From Candidatus Epilinea brevis (lineage in GTDB: Bacteria > Chloroflexota > Anaerolineae > Epilineales > Epilineaceae): a stretch of 64,000 nt of DNA. The notes beneath the pieces are model-generated. The model worked only from the letters and a program-made list of their open reading frames with translations. It was not told the origin of the DNA and did no database searches. The position numbers and the translations under genes were made by a program. The stretch covers positions 1 through 64,000 of the forward strand of contig JADJUE010000006.1 of the NCBI GenBank assembly GCA_016710785.1. The letters are read 5' to 3'. Shown here one piece after another: positions 23,771 to 31,173 of this stretch (within the stretch, counting starts at the first letter, position 1; each line of letters begins with the position of its first letter).

Positions 23771-24256
23771 ATGGCCAGACTCGTACAAGCCGTGGGTCGC
23801 TACGGACCGCGCGTCGTCGATGGTCCGCATGCCAGGCCAAAGGACCTGGCGGACTGGATGGCGGTCGCCGGCCTCAACCGCAACGTGGCGCGCATGGTCA
23901 TCGGCGAGTTGGGCAACGCCATGCGCTTCCATCTGCTGCGCGGCTCGCCGGTGGTCATTCCCGGCGTTGGGCGTTTGCGCGTCACCGTCAGCCAGGACAT
24001 GGAGCTGCGCATGCGCTTCGCGCCCGATCGGGCCTTGCTGCGCGACGTGCAGGACCGCGAGCAGTTCACCGGGCGCATCGCCAACGCCCAGCGCGGCGGC
24101 TTGTCTCATGCTGAGTACAAAGAACTCTGGGACGCCGAGTTCCCCGACGATCCCCTGCAGATCCCCGCCGGTCCGCCGCGCAAGACCAGGCCCGTGGTCC
24201 TGCGGCGCGGCAAGCGGCGCAAGTTGGCCCCCACCGCGGAAGACGCCGAGACATAG
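23771..24256 (+). CDS. HU/IHF-like DNA-binding protein (predicted)
   Basis: A 161-aa basic protein. Residues about 20-85 (KDLADWMAVAGLNRNVARMV, then LRGSPVVIPGVGRLRVTV) follow the HU/IHF order: two helices, then a GxG turn leading into the beta arm (VIPGVGRLRV corresponds to the IGFGTF element of HU). The C-terminus is Lys/Arg-rich (RKTRPVVLRRGKRRKLAP), as in nucleoid proteins with basic tails. The ATG at 23771 follows AGGGGG at 23755-23760. It is preceded by an unusually dense set of palindromes and iterated repeats, which could be its own binding sites. The homology is inferred from pattern; the fold was not tested. Confidence 0.5.
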   Translation: MARLVQAVGRYGPRVVDGPHARPKDLADWMAVAGLNRNVARMVIGELGNAMRFHLLRGSPVVIPGVGRLRVTVSQDMELRMRFAPDRALLRDVQDREQFTGRIANAQRGGLSHAEYKELWDAEFPDDPLQIPAGPPRKTRPVVLRRGKRRKLAPTAEDAET

Positions 24257-24595
24257 TCCGCGGTCGATGTTTCGACCCCGTTGCGCCCTTGGAGACTCTC
24301 CTTGGCGCCGGATTCCGCCATATCCCCACCAGCGGCCCCACCGCGGCCGGCGAATACCCCCTATTTAAGTCGTCTCCCCTTCGGCGGCCAAGCGGCCGGC
24401 CGCAGGACGAGCATCGAGCACGCGGTCCATCCTGAAGTGCCGCGCCGCGTCCCTCAGCCACAATGCGCCACCAGCAGCAGGCCGCGCCTAACCCGTGGTC
24501 CCCGTTCAACGCTTGCACTGTTGGTCTGTCCCGCGGTTCTGCCACCGCCCACGGCTCTCGCCCTCCTTCCGCCCCCCACCCCAACGAGGCTTCCC
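24257..24595. other. Intergenic stretch, nothing recognised
   Basis: About 340 bp between the HU-like gene and the heme-binding protein. Long open frames exist upstream of the GTG at 24596, but their composition looks non-coding and they lack a ribosome-binding site. No repeat or hairpin of note. Confidence 0.4.
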
Positions 24596-25954
24596 GTGAC
24601 CAGATTTCAGTCCTCCCTGCGCCTGGCCTTGTCGGCCGGGACGGCCTTGGTCTTCGTTGCCGCCGGCACTCTCGCGGCCAGCGGATTCGTTTGGCGGATC
24701 TATGGTGAAGTACCGGGCATGGAACTGGCGCACAAGGTCGCCAGCATTGCCGCCTGGGCGATGGCGGTCTGCGTGCTGGCCGCTGCCGCGGCCATCGCCC
24801 TGCCCGTGGCTCTGCGGCCGGCGGACTTCAGGGGCAAGCTCGTCCTCGTGATCCCGGCCCTCCTGGTCGCGTCCACTGCCAAGGGCATGGTCTTCCAGGT
24901 GGCCGAGATAGGCACCGTGGGCGACCTCATCCGCGTCCCACTCATCGGCGCGCTCAGCCTGACCGCCGTGTGGATCATCATGTCCGGCCTCCTGTCCTTC
25001 GTGGCGGCCATGGTGGTTCTCCAGCGCGGGGCACCCGACGCGCAGTCGCAGCGAAGGGCGCTACGGTCCCTCCAGGCGGCCTCGTTGCCGGGCCTGGTGC
25101 TGGGCCTGGCCCTGGCCGGCGCCCTGGCGCTGGCGGCTACCCATCCACTGAGCAAGCCTGAAGTCTTCGGCGCGCCCCTCGGCGGCGCGCCAGCCGGCCC
25201 TAACGGCGGCGGGCAGGCCGGCGCACCAGCCGCCGGCAGCGGACAGGGCCAGACGAACGCGCCGGGCGCACCGGTCACTTCGGGTGCTGCTGCTGCCCCC
25301 GGAGCGCCGGCCGGCAACGGCGCCGGAGCACCTGGTGCCGCCGGTGGTGGCGCTTTCAGTGGCCCCGCTTCGCCGCTGCCGGCCATGGCCGTTGGCACTG
25401 TTCTCTTCTTCCTCCTGTTGGGCCTAATGGGCTATGCCCTGGCCCAGGCCGGCCGCGCCCAGGTCGACGCGACGTTGGACGCGACATCGGCGCCCGCCGC
25501 CGCGTCCGGCGAGGTCGGGCGGGCCCTGCTCGCCGCCCTGGCGCTTGTCACGGCCGGCCTCCTGCTGAGCCAGCTGGTCCGGCCGGCGCGAGACAACCCG
25601 CCGCCGCAGGAGGCCATGGCCTGGGATACCCCGGCCACCAAGGACCTGGCCACCCGCGCCTGCATGGACTGCCACAGCAACGAGACGGTCTGGCCCTGGT
25701 ACACCGGCGTGGCGCCCAGCTCCTGGCTCACGGTGCTGCACGTGCGCCGGGGACGCGAGTCGATCAACCTCTCCGAGCTGAATGCCCTGTCGGCCCGCCG
25801 CCGCGACCGCCTGCCGGATTCGCTGGAGCGCGCGGTCACGAGAGGCAGCATGCCCCCGTTCGACTACCTGCTCATGCATCCCGAGGCGCGGCTGAGCGAA
25901 GCCGAGAGGCAGCAGCTGGCGGACGGGTTCAAGGCGAGCCTGGCGGAGCGCTGA
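24596..25954 (+). CDS. Membrane protein with C-terminal haem-binding domain (CxxCH)
   Basis: A 452-aa protein from GTG 24596 (GAGG 8 bases upstream). The N-terminal half has about five hydrophobic segments (e.g. TALVFVAAGTLAASGFVW, GLVLGLALAGALALAA). A Gly/Ala/Pro-rich stretch follows (about 190-255), then another membrane span (GTVLFFLLLGLMGYALA) and one more (LAALALVTAGLLLSQLV). The C-terminal 105 residues are the haem-binding domain family: TRACMDCHSNETVWPWYTGV, with CMDCH at 356-360 for covalent haem c attachment, then INLSELNAL and GSMPPFDYLLMHPEA. It should sit in the membrane with the haem outside and may pass electrons or sense oxidants. The fusion to a multi-span front end is unusual. 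Confidence 0.75.
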   Translation: MTRFQSSLRLALSAGTALVFVAAGTLAASGFVWRIYGEVPGMELAHKVASIAAWAMAVCVLAAAAAIALPVALRPADFRGKLVLVIPALLVASTAKGMVFQVAEIGTVGDLIRVPLIGALSLTAVWIIMSGLLSFVAAMVVLQRGAPDAQSQRRALRSLQAASLPGLVLGLALAGALALAATHPLSKPEVFGAPLGGAPAGPNGGGQAGAPAAGSGQGQTNAPGAPVTSGAAAAPGAPAGNGAGAPGAAGGGAFSGPASPLPAMAVGTVLFFLLLGLMGYALAQAGRAQVDATLDATSAPAAASGEVGRALLAALALVTAGLLLSQLVRPARDNPPPQEAMAWDTPATKDLATRACMDCHSNETVWPWYTGVAPSSWLTVLHVRRGRESINLSELNALSARRRDRLPDSLERAVTRGSMPPFDYLLMHPEARLSEAERQQLADGFKASLAER

Positions 25955-26303
25955 TGGGCGGGCTCGCGGATCGCCATTCAGACTAACCGCGAGCTCTGCC
26001 CGGGGTCCTGACTGCCTGACACATCGCCATAGGCGACGAAAGCGACACTGGCGAACCTGGTATCGCAACACAATGGATTCTGAGAGTAGCCGATGGGTGT
26101 GCCGGGTCTCGAATCCTTCATTGGCCACGATGGCCCTGGTCGGAGCATAAACCTGCGCCAGGGGCCCGTCAACCGTCCGGTCCCGCCCGCGGTGAAATGG
26201 GGTTGACGGACGATTGGGGCGGACTTATACTGCCGAGGCCGGGATTGAGTAGGCTGGATACGGTCGCCAGCCGTTGCCTTGATCTTTACATTGGAGGGTC
26301 TTC
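25955..26303. other. Intergenic region with a sigma-70-type promoter
   Basis: About 350 bp; no gene seen. It ends in a well-formed promoter (26203-26231) for the 4-TM protein. Confidence 0.5.
26203..26231 (+). promoter_or_regulatory. Predicted sigma-70-type promoter
   Basis: TTGACG at 26203-26208, a 17-bp spacer, and TATACT at 26226-26231. It lies about 70 bp upstream of the ATG at 26304 of the small membrane protein, which also has a GGAGGG ribosome-binding site at 26292-26297. Confidence 0.65.
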
Positions 26304-26699
26304 ATGACGAAGCGACGGATTCTCTGGATGTCCTTCCTCATCGCGCTCGTGTTCACGGTCCTGGACGGGCTTGTCCACATCTTCTACGAGCCGCTCGAGA
26401 TCTATGATTATCCCATCCATTTCTTCTGGATCCAGTCGCCGGTGATCAACTACGCGATCTCAAAGCTGCTGGCGTCGTCGGCCCTCCTCTTCATCATGTT
26501 CTACCTCTTTGCCAAGACGAGCTTGAGCAAGAACAAGCAATACGTGTGGATCACGTTGATCCTCGTGGCGCTGCTGGAGATCCGGTACATCTTCAGCGGC
26601 GACTACACGACGACCTGGCATGTTCTCAACGTCATCAATCACCTGGTGACCTTGGCTATTGGTATGGTCGTGGTGAAGCGATTCGGGTCCAGCGAATAG
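26304..26699 (+). CDS. Small four-helix integral membrane protein, unknown
   Basis: A 131-aa protein with four predicted membrane spans: ILWMSFLIALVFTVLDGLVH, a stretch around YAISKLLASSALLFIMFYLF, YVWITLILVALLEIRYIF and VINHLVTLAIGMVVV. His and acidic residues are placed inside or next to helices (DGLVHIFYEPLE, HFFW, WHVLNVINH), hinting at metal or proton handling. GC content is lower than in the neighbours. It has its own promoter and strong ribosome-binding site. No family recognised. It converges with the CotH-like gene. Confidence 0.65.
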   Translation: MTKRRILWMSFLIALVFTVLDGLVHIFYEPLEIYDYPIHFFWIQSPVINYAISKLLASSALLFIMFYLFAKTSLSKNKQYVWITLILVALLEIRYIFSGDYTTTWHVLNVINHLVTLAIGMVVVKRFGSSE

Positions 26700-26801
26700 C
26701 TGGCGGATGGTTCGATGATCGGTGCCTCGTCGTCGCTTGCATCTCCTCCAGCAGCCACCTCGCCTAAGGTGTTTCTGCCGCGACTGGGGCGATAGCGACG
26801 A

Positions 26802-29372
26802 TCACTGCGCGCCAGCTCGCCCAAAGCGCGCCGTGAAGGTCGTGGCGGCCGCGTCGATGTTGGCGGTGAACTCGGGCTGCAGCGGATCAGCGATCGCGGC
26901 GTTGGGCGACCAGCCGGTGAAGGCAAATCCCGGCGCCGGCAGGGCGGTGACCGTCACCGGGTTCCCATCGAAGTAGATGCCCGTCCAGGGCATGCCGGCG
27001 GGGGTGACGGTGGAGATGCGCACGCGGCCCGCGCCGGGCGGCTCCACGCGCAAGGTGACGGCCACCGTCTTGGCGAAGCCGAAGTAGGCCAGGATGTGGG
27101 CTCGCTGGATGGCCGGCCGCTCGCGGTGGAAGCGCTTGAGGTCGGCCACCGCGCCCTGCCAGCGTTCCAGGTCGGGCGGGCAGTAGCTGCCGCCGCAGGC
27201 CTGGGCCCAGCGCAGGTGGTTGGCGCTGATCTCCGAGGCCATGCGGCGGGCGTTGTCGTCGATGAGCGCGCCCATGTGGGCGGGGGTCCAGACGTCGTTC
27301 AGCAGGTCGGCGAAGCGGTTGACGAAGTCCCGCCGAAAGCCCTCGTTGCGCAGCAGGCCGTTGAACATGTCCGTGTAGACGTTGGGCTTGACCGGGCTGC
27401 GCAGGGCGAAGGCCAGGGAGTCGAAGTCGACCGCCGCCTCACCGCCCGCGAGGGCCTGGGAGTAGGCGCAGTCCCAGAGCACGAAGCGCCAGCGGTTGTC
27501 GGCGGGCGGCCTGCCGCGGAAGGCCTGGATGTTGTTCAGCCACTGCGAGGAGTACCAGTCGCCGTTGGCGATGTAGATCTGGGTGGCCCAGTAGTCGACC
27601 CAGTTGTCCAGGTCGGCCCGCCGTCGGGCCTCGGCCATGTTCTCGGCCTGGCCGAGGTCCGCCGTACTCAGGAAGGTCGCCAGGTCGACGAAGTCCTGCT
27701 GGCTGCCGGCGTCGGCGAAAGTCGTGCCCACGTGGGTCTTGACGATGTCCACGTTGTCCGGATCGGCGCCGAAGTTGTCGCGTATGTAGTATTCGTTGAG
27801 CAGCTCCCGCGCGACGTAATGCCCCCAGTAGGCGCCGTTCACGAACACCGCCACGTTCTGCGAGGCGGTGGCGGCGGCATGCGTGGGCAGGGCCATGCGG
27901 TTGGCGATGGTGTCGCGCATGCGGGCCGCCGTGGCGTCATCGTCAGTGTTGCGCACCCGGAAACCGTGCAGCTTGCCCAAGGCGGGCTTGTCCTCGTTGA
28001 ACAGCACATTCGGCACGTCGCCCTTCGCCCCGAAGTCGTCCTCGAAGCTGAACTGCAGCGACTTCTGGGCGAAAGCCTTCGAGAAGTTGCCGACCACCCG
28101 CAGCGCGGCCCGCTCGCTGAAGCGCTGCTGCCTGGCGGCGTCGAAGTAGGCTACCTCGCCCGGCACCTTGAGGCCCGACTCGAAGTTGTCGTAGATGGCT
28201 GGCCCGCCCCCCGCGCCATCGGCGAAGAGATCGCCCGGCGCGGCCACGACGCTGACCACCGGCAGCGCGGTCGGCTCGTCGATGAAATAGGCGGCCGTCA
28301 CCACCTCGCTCGGCAGCTTGCCGGCTTCCAGGGCCAGGGCCCGCAGCACCTTGCTGCGCGTCAGGGCAATGGGCGTGCGGTAGCGGGTGGCGGAGGCGTC
28401 GGGCAGCCGGCCGTCCAGGGTGTAGCGCAGGTCGTCGCCCCCCAGGGCTACTGCCTGCCGGCCGGCGTAGAAGCCGGGCGCCAGGCCCAAGGTGGGGGCC
28501 TTGGCATAGCCGTCGTAGCAGGTGCCGCTGTTGGGCGCACCGGGTGAAGGGCTGTCGCTCAGGCACCAGGCCTCGCCGATCCGGGCCAGCACATGCCCGC
28601 GTTGCAGCTCGGGGGGGATGGCCGCCGCGTCGGCCGCCAGGCCGCCAGGGGCCGTGAGCCGCAGGGTCTCGCCGACCTTGAGGCGGAAGTTGGCGTGCAG
28701 GGTGCCGGCAGCGGCGCCCGGCGGCCGGAACCAGGGCGGATTGGGGTCGAACTGCGAGCCCGCGTCGGCCAGTCCGACATGGAGGAAGGGCCTGAGCGTG
28801 AGGTCGGACGAGTCGGCCCCGATGTTGTGGACCTCGATGGCCAGGACATTCCGCCCGTCCACGAGCAGCTCCGTCACCCGTCGGCGATCGACGGGAAAAG
28901 CCGGCGGCACCTGGTCCTGGTAGAGCACGGCCTCATGTTCGACAGCCAGCTCGTCCCAGGCCGGCGGCGTGCCGGCGAGGCCCTCGCGGGCGATCTCGAC
29001 GCCGTTGAGGTAGGCCACGAAGCCGTCGTCGAAATCCATGTGCAGCAGCAGGTCGGTGACCTTGCCCTTATCGCGCACCGTGAACTCGCCGCGGGCGTAG
29101 ACGCTGAGCGTGGCTTCGGGGACCTCCGACCGATCGTCGCCGTCGCCGTAGCCGATGCCGCCCGGCCCTTCCTCCCAGCCGGTGGCGTCGAAGCCCGGCT
29201 GGCGCCAATCCACCGGGATATCCGCCCGCCCCATGGTGAAGCGCCACCCGCTGCCATCCTGCACCGCCGTCTCCCAATGGTCCGTGGGCGCCCCCGCGCC
29301 GCCGTCCGGGCTCGCCGGCCGATCCTTGCCCGAGGCGAAGACGACGCGCCGTTCGTCCGGGGCCAAGGTCAC
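26802..29372 (-). CDS. CotH kinase-family secreted protein (main frame, 5' end frameshifted)
   Basis: An 856-aa frame starting at GTG 29372; the true protein begins further upstream, because the same frame continues 5' as a lamin-tail domain (LRLSEIAPTGGEILDEDGEA, DWVEIHNTGA) until a TGA near 29600. Domains after that: a jelly-roll region (FDATGWEEGPGGIGYGDGDD), a chitobiase C-terminal-like segment (DDLRYTLDGRLPDASATRYR), the CotH-like kinase domain (SLQFSFEDDFGA, GFRVRNTDDDATAARMRD, VNGAYWGHYVARELLNEYYI, WRFVLWDCAYSQA) and a divergent InlB-type beta repeat (GFAFTGWSPNA). CotH proteins are atypical protein kinases of spore coats and bacterial surfaces. The signal peptide is encoded in another frame just upstream. 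Confidence 0.75.
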   Translation of the reverse strand: MTLAPDERRVVFASGKDRPASPDGGAGAPTDHWETAVQDGSGWRFTMGRADIPVDWRQPGFDATGWEEGPGGIGYGDGDDRSEVPEATLSVYARGEFTVRDKGKVTDLLLHMDFDDGFVAYLNGVEIAREGLAGTPPAWDELAVEHEAVLYQDQVPPAFPVDRRRVTELLVDGRNVLAIEVHNIGADSSDLTLRPFLHVGLADAGSQFDPNPPWFRPPGAAAGTLHANFRLKVGETLRLTAPGGLAADAAAIPPELQRGHVLARIGEAWCLSDSPSPGAPNSGTCYDGYAKAPTLGLAPGFYAGRQAVALGGDDLRYTLDGRLPDASATRYRTPIALTRSKVLRALALEAGKLPSEVVTAAYFIDEPTALPVVSVVAAPGDLFADGAGGGPAIYDNFESGLKVPGEVAYFDAARQQRFSERAALRVVGNFSKAFAQKSLQFSFEDDFGAKGDVPNVLFNEDKPALGKLHGFRVRNTDDDATAARMRDTIANRMALPTHAAATASQNVAVFVNGAYWGHYVARELLNEYYIRDNFGADPDNVDIVKTHVGTTFADAGSQQDFVDLATFLSTADLGQAENMAEARRRADLDNWVDYWATQIYIANGDWYSSQWLNNIQAFRGRPPADNRWRFVLWDCAYSQALAGGEAAVDFDSLAFALRSPVKPNVYTDMFNGLLRNEGFRRDFVNRFADLLNDVWTPAHMGALIDDNARRMASEISANHLRWAQACGGSYCPPDLERWQGAVADLKRFHRERPAIQRAHILAYFGFAKTVAVTLRVEPPGAGRVRISTVTPAGMPWTGIYFDGNPVTVTALPAPGFAFTGWSPNAAIADPLQPEFTANIDAAATTFTARFGRAGAQ

Positions 29373-29428
29373 GGCCGGCAGGCGCCAGCGCTCCGGCTGC
29401 CGCGGATCGTCGCTGAGGGCGTAGCCGC

Positions 29429-29785
29429 TCAGGCCGAGGGCCGTGGCGCCTGTGTTGTGGATCTCGACCCAGTCCGACGCCTCGCCATCCTCGTCGAGGA
29501 TCTCGCCACCGGTGGGCGCGATCTCCGACAGGCGCAGGGGGCCGGGCGGCGGCGTCGCGGGTGGGGCGGGCGCTGCCGTCGGGGAGCCGTCGGGGACTCA
29601 GGCGGCGGCGGATTCGTCGGTGGCGGTGGCGTGTCCCGCCCGGCGGCGCGTCCCAGCCAGGGCAGGTAGACCGCTTGGCCGCCGGCCTCGGCTTGCGCCG
29701 GCGCGGGCGGCAGGGTCCCAGGGCCGACGGCCAGCCCGAGCAGGGCGAGCAGAGGGGGCAGCCGGCGGCGGGTTGTCGGGGTCAA
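29429..29785 (-). pseudogene. Signal-peptide fragment of the CotH-family gene (other frame)
   Basis: TTG at 29785 follows AGGAGG by 4 bases and opens a frame with a signal peptide (PPLLALLGLAVGPGTLPPAP), then GGQAVYLPWLGRAAGRD and a Pro linker. From about 29600 the sense continues in the next frame, where a lamin-tail domain and the CotH domain lie. One base gained or lost in the C/G-rich linker (CCGCCGCCGCCTGAGTCCCC on the minus strand) separates the two. Treat 26802-29785 as one gene. Confidence 0.7.
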
Positions 29786-29884
29786 GGAGCCTCCTGGGAT
29801 GTCTCTGGATCGACGAGGGCGAAGGCGCACCTCAAGCCTCTCGGAGATCTTCTGCAGGTGACTGGGCTGAAGTGGCCTATTTCT

Positions 29885-30688
29885 TTATGGGGTTGCTTCA
29901 GGAGTTGGGTATACCCAGGTGGCACCAGGTGTTGGTCGAGATCCTGGGCTCTCATTACAGAGGTTTGCTGCGTTTATCGGATACCGCTCAAGATACTGGG
30001 AGCCAAGCTCTGGTATTGCCTCGGCAGAAGCAAACACTTCCTCGATGGTCTTTCCATCTCCTGCCACAGGTAGCAGTGCGTCGAACTGCCCGGTCTCTTC
30101 AAAAGTCACTGCCATGTAGGTCGTACGCAACGGCACAGCATCTTCCGTGGCGTCCTTCGGTGGAGATAACTTTCTAAGGTCGAAGCGTGAACGATGTGTG
30201 AGCTGCTCACTGTTCTCAAAGAGCACAAGCCACACTACAGGAGAGTTATCGTTCGACGGGTCGCCGGCAGGCTGCTCTTCTGCCCATCGATGCGCCACGG
30301 CCAATGATGTCCGTTTGACGACATTTCGAACCCACGAGGTCGTCCCGGTTAGCATCTTGGCATGCCAAATTGCTTCATCTGGAATGCACAGCATCCGTCT
30401 CCTCAATTGAGAGCGAAACTCCGACAGCTCATCGGGGTCTGGAATGGGAGTTTCCGGTGGCATATCAAAATACATCACTCGTGTGCCGATCGGGTTGACA
30501 CCCATCGACCCTGGTGTAGATGTACCATTCGCTCCAGGGATAAGGGGAGTTGCTGATGCGACAACTGACTGTCCAGGAACACTCGCTGAATCGTGCTGAT
30601 TCAGGATAACCACTGCGGCAAGGCCAGCAACCAGACCGGCTACTGTGATAGCGAGCCAAATCGTGTCTTGGTGCGTCTTACGTGTCAC
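29885..30688 (-). CDS. Hypothetical membrane-anchored protein, low-GC
   Basis: A 267-aa protein. The start is set at GTG 30688 because GGAGG stands 7 bases upstream and the product then begins VTRKTHQDTIWLAITVAGLV, a classic basic-then-hydrophobic signal anchor. The extracytoplasmic part (SASVPGQSVVASATPLIPG onward) holds MYFDMPPETPIPDPDELSEF, an alpha/beta region with VVWLVLFENSEQL and AVTFEETGQFDALLPVAG, and a Pro-rich tail. No family recognised; the middle region could be a small sensor-like domain. AT-richer than its surroundings. The 204-bp element with inverted ends lies just upstream. Confidence 0.6.
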   Translation of the reverse strand: MTRKTHQDTIWLAITVAGLVAGLAAVVILNQHDSASVPGQSVVASATPLIPGANGTSTPGSMGVNPIGTRVMYFDMPPETPIPDPDELSEFRSQLRRRMLCIPDEAIWHAKMLTGTTSWVRNVVKRTSLAVAHRWAEEQPAGDPSNDNSPVVWLVLFENSEQLTHRSRFDLRKLSPPKDATEDAVPLRTTYMAVTFEETGQFDALLPVAGDGKTIEEVFASAEAIPELGSQYLERYPINAANLCNESPGSRPTPGATWVYPTPEATP

Positions 30689-31173
30689 TGGGAGCCTCCA
30701 TGATGCTCTACAGGGTTGCAGCTCACGGGTAGACACTTTGCCCGTGGGTAGAGCAGGGGCCACCATGGCTCCATGGGCGTTTCGGGCATGGTGGTCCGCT
30801 TGGTGATGGCGGTGCATGAACTGGCATGTGGTGGCTGCCGGGCAACGTCAAATGATAGGTGCCGAAGTTGCCGATCAGCGACTCGACGCCGATCTGATCG
30901 GCGAGCGAGCGATGGGGGAGAGGTGTCTACCTATGAGGACCAGTCCGATTGACGTGGTGGCTGGCTCTCCTTGGTCAGGATCACGAGATGGGGGATCTGC
31001 TATCACCACCGGGCAAGGATAGACCCGCCCCATGAGGCCAACAACCGCTTTCCGTGACGGCACAACCGTCAGGGTGGTCTTCATCGACTGTCCTCGGGTA
31101 GGATGCGATACGGGGGCTCCTCAACTGCGATAATCGGAAGGGTATTGCGTCCCGCTTCCAGGATCTCGACGCA
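30689..31173. other. Intergenic region with a 204-bp inverted-end element
   Basis: About 485 bp without a gene. It contains the element at 30728-30931 and a 21-base match to the ends of the VWA-flanking repeats (30917-30937, reverse orientation). Confidence 0.5.
30728..30931. repeat. 204-bp segment with 9-bp inverted ends (MITE-like)
   Basis: GGTAGACAC at 30728-30736 and GTGTCTACC at 30923-30931 are exact reverse complements. Reading outward on the minus strand the right end is CTCATAGGTAGACACCTCTCC (30937 to 30917), matching 20 of 21 bases at 17366-17386 and closely resembling 21271-21291. No target-site duplication is clear. A small non-autonomous element is one explanation. Confidence 0.45.
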
